Shown here piece after piece: positions 11,332-16,379 of a DNA stretch of 16,379 bases. Made by a program: the position numbers and the translations under genes. Origin of the DNA: Spirochaetaceae bacterium (GTDB lineage Bacteria; Spirochaetota; Spirochaetia; Sphaerochaetales; Sphaerochaetaceae). The DNA lies in the NCBI GenBank assembly GCA_016649775.1, contig JAENWY010000023.1, forward strand, positions 1 through 16,379, read 5' to 3'. How positions within the stretch are numbered: the first letter of the stretch is position 1; the number at the start of each line of letters is the position of its first letter. Below the pieces are notes generated by a model. It made no database searches. It worked only from the letters and a program-made list of their open reading frames with translations, and was not told the origin of the DNA.

Positions 11332-11967
11332 GTGATTAAAATAGGAAACCCAAAAAAGCTTGATATTTCATTAGAAAAACTAATTTCCATAGCTTTATCT
11401 ATAAACAAAAATACAGTTTCAAATAAAAGCAAAACAAAAGAACAAAAAATACCTACTGATAAATTTATAAAACAATTTGAAATTAACCGAAAGGATTTTT
11501 CATTTACAATAAAATATACTGAAATTAAATATAATAAATCAACTTTTCTATATGATCTACCTGAAGTGTTACCTAGTAACATTAAAGTAACAAACGTTGA
11601 TATAATTTCAGTTAAAGATGATAAACAACAAAGTAACAATAAAGTAACACCTGTAGAACATCTCAATCAAAGCCCTAGTGCAAATTTAAAGAGCCTCCCT
11701 GTTGAACTCAGGAAAATAATAAATCAATCAGCAGAAATTGAAGAAATGCTTTATTGGTATAGACACCATAAAGATGACGATAAAATTATAGAGGTACCTG
11801 AGATTAATATAAACCATACTGACCTGGAAGGTGATTTAATGGTAAGAAGCTTTAAGACTTACGTAAAAGTATTAGATAAGTTTGCAGTGTTTTGTAAAGA
11901 TAAAAAAGAGTTACAAAAGGATTTAATTGCGTTGGCATTGGTAGAGTTTATAGACAGATACAAATAA
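11332..11967 (+). CDS. Uncharacterised plasmid protein with a C-terminal RHH-like domain
   Basis: The start is unclear. GTG 11332 lies inside the SD AAGAGGTGATT, while the codon at normal spacing is ATA (11341-11343); no other start lies nearby in frame. From GTG the product is 211 aa. The first 75 residues are Lys-rich with alternating strands (FEINRKDFSFTIKYTEIKYN). A polar linker of about 45 residues (KQQSNNKVTPVEHLNQSPSA) leads to a helical part (LPVELRKIINQSAEIEEMLY). The last 42 residues (GDLMVRSFKTYVKVLDKFAV onward) read as a strand and two helices, an RHH-like fold. The layout suggests a DNA-binding plasmid maintenance protein. No named family is recognised. It follows the recombinase after a terminator, so it is a separate unit. 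Confidence 0.65.
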   Translation: MIKIGNPKKLDISLEKLISIALSINKNTVSNKSKTKEQKIPTDKFIKQFEINRKDFSFTIKYTEIKYNKSTFLYDLPEVLPSNIKVTNVDIISVKDDKQQSNNKVTPVEHLNQSPSANLKSLPVELRKIINQSAEIEEMLYWYRHHKDDDKIIEVPEININHTDLEGDLMVRSFKTYVKVLDKFAVFCKDKKELQKDLIALALVEFIDRYK

Positions 11968-12239
11968 TCGGACTTTTATAATTTCATGACAATTAATAAT
12001 GTAAATTCATTTCTGTTCTTACAATCGCAAATTATAGAATCCATAGTTTTGTGACGTGAAATAATATCAACACAAAAGCCCTACTTATTGTGACAGCTAT
12101 AAATTTATAGAAATAGTATCCAATGGAAAAAGGTATTGGAGGAATTAAATAACCAATAAAAGATTAAGATGCAATCTTCCTATTTTGTGTCACACCAGTA
12201 TTTAGTTATGAATCAAAATTATATAAAGGAGATTAATCA

Positions 12240-12587
12240 ATGATAAATGAAAAATTGATAATAGATTTTACTATAGAAGATATTATAATGAGAAAAATGA
12301 AATTTATAAATTCTAACAACATATATGATAAATTAGAGTTTATGGTATATAATGAAGGCCAACTTTTAGCATATAATGAGATGTTAGTAGATGGTAGATC
12401 AATGAGTGAGGATGAATTTTTAAGCAAATATCTTAAAATAATTGGAAAAATCAAGAAGCAATTTGAGAATGAAGGCACTTTAGATAAAACCGAAACAGAA
12501 AGAGCGTCAGCCTATAATAATGCTATTGTATCAATATTGGAACTTATAAATCCAATTTATCTTTATGATTTGAATGAAAGTAATTAG
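12240..12587 (+). CDS. Uncharacterised 115-aa acidic helical protein
   Basis: AAAGGAG lies 8 nt before the ATG, a good start. The product begins MINEKLIIDFTIEDIIMRKM and includes KLEFMVYNEGQLLAYNEMLV, DEFLSKYLKIIGKIKKQF, and ends with ASAYNNAIVSILELINPIYL. It is all-helical and acidic, with no motif I recognise; it could be an antitoxin, anti-restriction or immunity-type small protein, but nothing specific supports that. About 270 bp of non-coding DNA precede it, including GGAGG followed 6 nt later by ATA instead of ATG (around 12139) and a short stem (AAGATT/AATCTT). A strong terminator follows at 12645. Confidence 0.7.
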   Translation: MINEKLIIDFTIEDIIMRKMKFINSNNIYDKLEFMVYNEGQLLAYNEMLVDGRSMSEDEFLSKYLKIIGKIKKQFENEGTLDKTETERASAYNNAIVSILELINPIYLYDLNESN

Positions 12588-12644
12588 TATTCTAAAAACT
12601 ATACTCTATTAAAGTTAATGCATAATATTCATTAATTACGTCAT

Positions 12645-12721
12645 AAAAGCCACGAAATAGTATTTACGATTTTTTATTTACATTTCATCAAAAATCGTAA
12701 TACTGTCTTGTGGCTTTTTTT
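12645..12721 (+). terminator. Large bipartite terminator hairpin
   Basis: AAAAGCCAC (12645-12653) pairs with GTGGCTTTT (12710-12718). An inner stem, AGTATT and ACGATTTTT against AAAAATCGT and AATACT, carries one bulged T, and the stem ends in a long T-run. It is also preceded by As and could work on both strands. It separates the 115-aa gene from the oriT/replication region. Confidence 0.75.
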
Positions 12722-12846
12722 ACATGTTATCTATACTACACCACCTATAGAGCCTCCCGTAACAATGGCTTTAATACTAGCTTACGACTGATTTTTGCTT
12801 GATTACATACTAAATAGCTTCCTTTCTCAATAAAAAAAACGATATA

Positions 12847-12932
12847 GCATCCCTACTCTAACCATTAATGTTACAGGCTTTGCCTGTAATCTGTAGCTCG
12901 GGGGGAAGCCCCCTTATCCTGCCTTTTCTTAT
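12847..12932 (+). other. oriT: oriT-like element, copy 2 (nick strand = plus)
   Basis: In 5'-3' order: a perfect inverted repeat TTACAGGC/GCCTGTAA (12871-12878, 12882-12889, loop TTT), a GC hairpin GGGGG-AAG-CCCCC (12901-12913), then TTATCCTGCC, matching the IncP/MOBP nick consensus YATCCTG|Y, with nicking predicted between 12921 and 12922. A stem just 5' of nic is standard for this oriT class. The GC hairpin is not followed by a T-run, arguing against a terminator. A diverged 86-bp copy in opposite orientation is at 766-851. Relaxase and coupling protein would have to come from outside this window. The element is oriented toward rep. Confidence 0.7.
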
Positions 12933-13240
12933 ATTTTACCTATTCTTTTGTATTTTGAGCATTCTTCTTCTTTTTTTTTAAAATTCTTTTCACTTAAATA
13001 AAGGAAAAGTACTTCTAATATAACTAATCTTGATGTACAAAAAAATGTACACCTGAAAAATTTTTAGGAAATTTAGCGAATGAAAAGTGACCTCTCTAAA
13101 TATCAATGATCACTCTTATAATATTTACAAATTGGCTGCAATCAGCCTACCATAATAAAGATATACTCATTCGAAAATTACATTTATTAACTGGAAATTA
13201 TAAAGTAATCACTTTACATGTAATCTGTTTACCAAAATTT
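12933..13240. other. Non-coding stretch between oriT copy 2 and the iterons
   Basis: No gene is supported; an open frame at 13106-13306 runs into the iterons and has no SD. TGTACA is repeated in inverted orientation around an A-run near 13035, and TAAAGT/ACTTTA around 13201-13216 forms another small palindrome. This is probably part of the replication-origin region. Confidence 0.45.
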
Positions 13241-13602
13241 CTATTGAGTTTTCTATTGAGTTCTCTATTGGCACATCACCTTAAACCCTTGGTACGACTA
13301 GTCTAAATGCTATTGTGTTTTCTATTGTCTTTTCTATTGAGTATTTTTATTTACCACTTTAATTTACATAAATCAAAAAGTTATTGAGTTTTCTATTGAG
13401 TTCTCTATTGGCACATTACCCTAAACCCTTGATACGACTAGTCTAAATGCTATTGTGTTTTCTATTGTCTTTTCTATTGAGTACCCTATTTTTACGAATT
13501 TCCAATTTACCCCTGCAAATGGCATTAAATATTCTATTCATACATTGCTTCAAACCTTTGGTATCACTACTTTAAATACTATTGAGTTTTCTATTAGATT
13601 AC
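13241..13602. repeat. oriV: Replication origin iterons: 12-bp repeats in triplets, 140-bp period
   Basis: CTATTG[A/T]GTTTT-type units start at 13241, 13253, 13265, then 13310, 13322, 13334. After an exact 140-bp shift they recur at 13381 (first base changed), 13393, 13405, 13450, 13462, 13474. Degenerate units follow at 13486, 13579 and 13591. Within triplets the spacing is 12 bp. The 40-bp between triplets is also conserved and includes the palindrome GACTAGTC. Directly upstream of a Rep_3 initiator, this is the expected iteron-type theta origin and copy-control region. Confidence 0.88.
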
Positions 13603-13882
13603 TTTTATGCCTATATCAAAATTTGTAGTGTGATTTTGTGTTTTTGTTATTGATTTACAGTTACTTCTCATGAATTATTATTTAAACCAATTTAGAAATC
13701 CTATTTCTTTTATTTCTTACTAAAATCTAAAGAAAAATAGTGGAACAACTACAGTAGTTGTTTTATATGTTTTACTTCTTTTTGTTTTAAGTGTTTTGGG
13801 CTACCTTCTAAGCTAGTGATACCAATGCTTTCAAAAATCTAATGCGAGCTTTGCATACCTAACTACGAGTACGAAAATGTTA
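13603..13882. other. Leader between iterons and rep promoter, with a 19-bp palindrome
   Basis: The stretch has no gene. AACAACTAC (13744-13752) and GTAGTTGTT (13754-13762) form a perfect 9-bp inverted repeat around one A. Rep_3 proteins often repress their own gene as dimers at an inverted repeat, but those usually resemble the iterons and this one does not. It may instead be a terminator stem (TTTT follows). Confidence 0.45.
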
Positions 13883-13910
13883 TTGACTATTCGCAATAAA
13901 GTGGTAATAT
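13883..13910 (+). promoter_or_regulatory. rep promoter
   Basis: TTGACT (13883-13888) and TAATAT (13905-13910) have a 16-bp spacer. The SD GAGGTGAT (13919-13926) begins 8 bp after the -10, so the leader is very short (roughly a dozen bases) with little room for antisense control. Regulation more likely acts on the promoter or through iterons. Confidence 0.65.
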
Positions 13911-13929
13911 ATTCTTATGAGGTGATTAT

Positions 13930-15051
13930 ATGGATGAAAACTATTTAGTAACTAAATCAAATTATTTTATTATGAATAGTAGTTATGATTTAAGTTTAGA
14001 GGAACAAAAAATAATATTAACTTTAGCTAGTTTGGTAAGAAAAGATGATGAGGAATTTAAACCTTATATATTTAAAATAGCTGAATTTATGGAGCTTGTA
14101 GGTGTTGAGGATAAATCAAAATATACTAAAATACCTAAAATAACTAGGGAACTCATGAAAAAAGTCCTTGAAATTCATGAAGGTAACACATTACTTCAAG
14201 TTGCTTGGTTAAATAGTGCAAGATACGAGAAAGGTTCAGGAATGGTAACTTTAAAGTTTAGTCCTGACTTAAAGCCTTATATGTTGCAATTAAAAGAAAA
14301 GTATACCCAATACCAATTAGCAAATATTTTAAGTATGAAAAGCAAGTATTCTTCTAGGATATATGAGATTTTAAAGTGTAATGAATTTAAAAAACAAGGA
14401 TACATAGAAATTGAGATTGATGAATTAAGAAAGCTGATAAAAGCTGATACAGTTTATCCTAAATACAATGATTTTAAAAGGTTCGTCATAGAAAGAACTC
14501 AAAAAGAACTCAAAAAATTAACTGATATAGATTTTGACTTTGAAGAAATTAAGACAGGAAGAAAGGTTACAAGTTTAAAATTTCACATAAGAACTAATAA
14601 ATCTAATGTAAGGAAGCCTTTATTATTGCCAAATGATGCCGACAATGAAGTTTGTGCTACTACAGAGTATAAAAACACCAACGAAGAGGAAAAATGCTCT
14701 ACAGGGCTTATAAACACCGTTAAATCTATATTCAAAGAAGCTATAACAGGGTTGCAAGCTAAATCTATATTAGATACTGCTAAAGGGGATATACATATTA
14801 TTAAAGAAAAATATAAGTATTCTGAAACAGTACCTAAAATTGATAATATAGTTGGTTGGGTTATTAATGCCATAAAGAATGATTATAAGTCACCTAAAAG
14901 CAAGGTTAAGATTGGTGGTTTCAATAATTACGAACAAAGAGCCTATGATTTTGATGAGTTAGAGAAAAAATTATTAGGTTGGGAGAATAGCGAAACAGAA
15001 GAAGCTACAGGAAATGAATATCAACAATTGTCAATACGAGATGAACAATAA
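13930..15051 (+). CDS. rep: Rep_3-family plasmid replication initiator (373 aa)
   Basis: The protein begins MDENYLVTKSNYFIMNSSYD, then LSLEEQKIILTLASLV, the conserved N-terminal winged helix of Rep_3/RepB initiators. KYTKIPKITRELMKKVL, then TLKFSPDLKPYMLQLKEKYT and SKYSSRIYEILKC continue the first domain (to about residue 135). The second winged helix, with DELRKLIKADTVYPKYNDFK and RFVIERTQKELKKLTDI, runs to about 220. The C-terminal part ends in a helical region with IDNIVGWVINAIKNDY, often found in clostridial Rep proteins. The initiator binds the iterons at 13241-13602, melts the origin and recruits host DnaA and helicase. The start is set by GAGGTGAT 3-4 nt before ATG 13930. It ends at a terminator shared with the convergent gene at 15089. 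Confidence 0.92.
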   Translation: MDENYLVTKSNYFIMNSSYDLSLEEQKIILTLASLVRKDDEEFKPYIFKIAEFMELVGVEDKSKYTKIPKITRELMKKVLEIHEGNTLLQVAWLNSARYEKGSGMVTLKFSPDLKPYMLQLKEKYTQYQLANILSMKSKYSSRIYEILKCNEFKKQGYIEIEIDELRKLIKADTVYPKYNDFKRFVIERTQKELKKLTDIDFDFEEIKTGRKVTSLKFHIRTNKSNVRKPLLLPNDADNEVCATTEYKNTNEEEKCSTGLINTVKSIFKEAITGLQAKSILDTAKGDIHIIKEKYKYSETVPKIDNIVGWVINAIKNDYKSPKSKVKIGGFNNYEQRAYDFDELEKKLLGWENSETEEATGNEYQQLSIRDEQ

Positions 15052-15058
15052 AAAAGCA

Positions 15059-15090
15059 CCTGTACAAATTTATGTACAGGCCCCCTTTTT
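15059..15090. terminator. Bidirectional terminator between rep and the minus-strand operon
   Basis: CCTGTACA (15059-15066) pairs with TGTACAGG (15073-15080), loop 6 nt. CCCCCTTTTT follows on the plus strand, and TGCTTTTTT follows on the minus strand. It sits between two convergent stop codons. Confidence 0.8.
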
Positions 15091-15280
15091 ATATTTTATT
15101 TTTTAAGTTTATATTTTTATTAAATATTTCTCTCATTTCTTGTATTGTAATTTCTCCATTGATTTCTTTTTCAATAAGTTCTTTATATTCATCACTTGGT
15201 ATCCACTCACCATCTAGTTGATTAATGTTTATTGCGAAATCCCAAGATGCTCTCTTTTGTTCTTTATTCGAATCCACCAT
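15089..15280 (-). CDS. VbhA-like small antitoxin-domain protein (63 aa)
   Basis: The start is ATG 15278-15280, 7 nt after TTAGGAGG; an in-frame ATG seven codons earlier has no SD. The protein begins MVDSNKEQKRASWDFAININ, then QLDGEWIPSDEYKELIEKEI, then NGEITIQEM. The [LI]-[DE]-G, P-S and G-E-I-T landmarks fit VbhA-type inhibitors of Fic AMP-transferases, usually 60-70 aa. The inhibitory motif is degenerate (Ile for Ser/Thr, Asp for Glu), and no Fic gene is visible. It is downstream of the RHH/coiled-coil gene with a 24-bp gap and shares a transcript with it. A paralogue at 403-606 is likewise paired with an RHH protein. That repeated pairing suggests a role in mobilisation or plasmid maintenance rather than simple Fic immunity. 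Confidence 0.65.
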   Translation of the reverse strand: MVDSNKEQKRASWDFAININQLDGEWIPSDEYKELIEKEINGEITIQEMREIFNKNINLKNKI

Positions 15281-15304
15281 AATTAATCCTCCTAAAGACA
15301 TTTT

Positions 15305-16219
15305 TTATTCTTTTACTGCTGCACTTTCTTTTTTAACTCTTTGAATTGTTGTTTTCTTTTGTTTTAATTCTTCAAGTAATTCTTTATATTTATTTTGATA
15401 TTCCTCTATTTCTTTATTATGTTTGAACTGCTCTTGGCTTAATTTATTATTTAGATCCTCTTTTACCTCAGCTATTTCTATCTTGATATTTAATTGATTT
15501 TCTTTTTTTAGTGTTTCAATTTCCTTTTGGTTATCCTGTTTTAATTTCTCAAATCCATTATTTAAATGATTAATATTATAATCATTATCCTTAATGATAT
15601 TATCTTTATCAATATTCTTGGCCTGTGCATCTGCAAGTAATTTCTTATATTCTTCCAATTGAACTTTATGGTTCTTATATTCTGCTAAATCACTCAATAA
15701 CATATCATTTTTATTTTTATATTCTTCTACAATTAAATTTTTGTCTTTTAAATTGCTATCTAACTGTTCAAGTTGTTTATTATGTTCAATTTTAATACCT
15801 GACAACTCATTTTCACGTTCGTCATTTTCCTTTTGTAATTCATTAAAATTAATATACCAATCTTGTAATTCTTGTTTTTGTAATTTAATAGAATTTTCTT
15901 TATCAGATAACATATCTTTATATTTATTATTTAGTTCTTCAAGCTCTATATCTTTATTACTCATTAAATTATTGCTACTATCTGCAATGCTTATAAAAGC
16001 GTTCAATATTGCATCTAAATTACTTTGTATAACAGTGGTGTCCTTACTTAAAAAACTATTTTGCTTCACATTCTCCAGTTCCATAAAGCCTACTACCTTA
16101 TTGAAATACTGCTCTTGGGTCATTCCTAAGTCCTTCAACTGTTGTTGTACCTTATCTTTAGTATCTTGTGATAGCCTATAACTAGTAACTATACTTTTAT
16201 TTTCTTTTAATTCTTCCAT
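15305..16219 (-). CDS. RHH-like N-terminus plus long coiled coil (KfrA-like plasmid protein)
   Basis: 304 aa. Residues 1-50 (IVTSYRLSQDTKDKVQQQLK, then DLGMTQEQYFNKVVGFMELE) have the strand-helix-turn-helix order of an RHH or MobC-like DNA-binding domain. Residues about 85-290 are a nearly continuous Glu/Lys/Asn-rich coiled coil with leucine heptads (ELEELNNKYKDMLSDKENSI and on). A short basic tail follows (TTIQRVKKESAAVKE). DNA-binding head plus long coil is the plan of KfrA-type proteins that organise plasmid DNA or aid segregation; a relaxosome role is the alternative. The SD GAGGTGAT lies 2-3 nt before the ATG. The upstream region (16220-16338) is divergent with another gene and holds a DnaA box. 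The family link is by architecture only. Confidence 0.65.
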   Translation of the reverse strand: MEELKENKSIVTSYRLSQDTKDKVQQQLKDLGMTQEQYFNKVVGFMELENVKQNSFLSKDTTVIQSNLDAILNAFISIADSSNNLMSNKDIELEELNNKYKDMLSDKENSIKLQKQELQDWYINFNELQKENDERENELSGIKIEHNKQLEQLDSNLKDKNLIVEEYKNKNDMLLSDLAEYKNHKVQLEEYKKLLADAQAKNIDKDNIIKDNDYNINHLNNGFEKLKQDNQKEIETLKKENQLNIKIEIAEVKEDLNNKLSQEQFKHNKEIEEYQNKYKELLEELKQKKTTIQRVKKESAAVKE

Positions 16220-16274
16220 ATTATCACCTCATAATATATTTTTTATTATATAGGAAACAGCTTGCGGAAATCAC

Positions 16275-16283
16275 TGTGGATAA
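16275..16283 (-). promoter_or_regulatory. Perfect DnaA box
   Basis: TTATCCACA on the minus strand (TGTGGATAA on plus) matches the DnaA-box consensus exactly. It lies in the divergent intergenic region about 2.7 kb from the iterons. One box could be regulatory or chance, but a perfect match between divergent plasmid genes is worth noting. Confidence 0.5.
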
Positions 16284-16338
16284 CATTCTAGCTGAAATAT
16301 ACATAGAAAAAATCAGATAAATATGAGATGATTAAATC

Positions 16339-16379
16339 ATGAATAAAAATAAGATTACTATAAAACAAATATTCGAAGA
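16339..16379 (+). CDS. 5' end of a gene cut by the window edge
   Basis: An ATG at 16339 opens a frame (MNKNKITIKQIFE) that continues to the window end. GAGATGATT about 5-13 nt upstream is a plausible SD. It is divergent from the RHH/coiled-coil gene. Thirteen residues are too few to identify it; a lysine-rich start followed by I-x-x-I-F is seen in many proteins. Confidence 0.4.
   Translation, partial: MNKNKITIKQIFE

Noticed and set aside
11325..11666. 113-aa minus-strand hydrophobic ORF
   Set aside because: It is a shadow of the Lys-rich plus-strand gene 11332-11967; the hydrophobicity comes from complementing AAA/AAT codons.
12900..12913. GGGGG-AAG-CCCCC as an intrinsic terminator
   Set aside because: No T-run follows on either strand, and the surrounding 86 bp recurs at 766-851 with a conserved nick-type motif, so oriT fits better.
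13106..13306. 66-aa plus-strand ORF into the iterons
   Set aside because: No SD, and its C-terminal half is translated iteron repeat.
14583..14873. 96-aa minus-strand ORF within rep
   Set aside because: It lies fully inside the Rep_3 gene in antisense and has no SD.
15741..16181. 146-aa plus-strand Ser/Leu/Cys-rich ORF
   Set aside because: It mirrors the Glu/Lys-rich coiled-coil gene on the minus strand and is a compositional shadow.

Overview
The window is a slice of an AT-rich plasmid from a low-GC Gram-positive bacterium, most likely a Clostridium or close relative. The evidence is the base composition, AGGAGG-type ribosome binding sites, a Rep_3-family initiator preceded by iterons, paired oriT-like sequences, MobC-like and ribbon-helix-helix (RHH) proteins, and many small accessory genes. 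Both ends cut through genes. No relaxase, coupling protein or ParA is visible. All repeat counts and alignments were made by hand.

Layout. 1-980 is a mobilisation remnant: the end of a zinc-ribbon protein, a minus-strand pair (VbhA-like antitoxin, MobC-like protein) and an oriT-like element. 980-3115 has almost no long ORF, but it holds 10-bp tandem repeats and, at 2169-2445, a compact locus with every part of a type I toxin-antitoxin system: a 35-residue membrane peptide, its own promoter and terminator, a sequestered Shine-Dalgarno (SD), and an opposing promoter and terminator for a short antisense RNA. 3116-10535 is bounded by two directly repeated 32-bp palindromic sites. Between them lie a TIR-like/nucleoside deoxyribosyltransferase-like effector, an MqsR-like toxin with an MqsA-Panacea antitoxin, an unknown 262-aa protein, a winged-helix protein expressed from inside a 69-bp palindrome, a PBECR4-type nuclease-like protein behind an attenuator-like leader, and a small RHH regulator with five tandem operator repeats. 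A short tyrosine recombinase follows directly (10653-11198) and has further copies of the same half-site in its promoter.

11332-12587 carries two unrecognised plasmid genes, the first ending in an RHH-like domain. 12847-12932 is a second, better preserved oriT-like element in the opposite orientation. 13241-13602 is the iteron array, followed by rep (13930-15051). On the minus strand come a second VbhA-like protein and an RHH/coiled-coil protein, and a truncated gene starts at the right end.

Working model (inference): Rep and its iterons drive replication. The oriT elements with MobC/RHH proteins allow transfer in trans by a MOBP-type relaxase. The 3.1-10.5 kb block is a defence and addiction island that the adjacent recombinase may once have inserted or may still resolve. 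The most novel-looking items are the 5'-overlapping type I TA candidate, the duplicated oriT elements, the paired recombination sites around the toxin island, the promoter-containing palindrome at 8532-8600, and the RHH repeat array enclosed in an inverted repeat.
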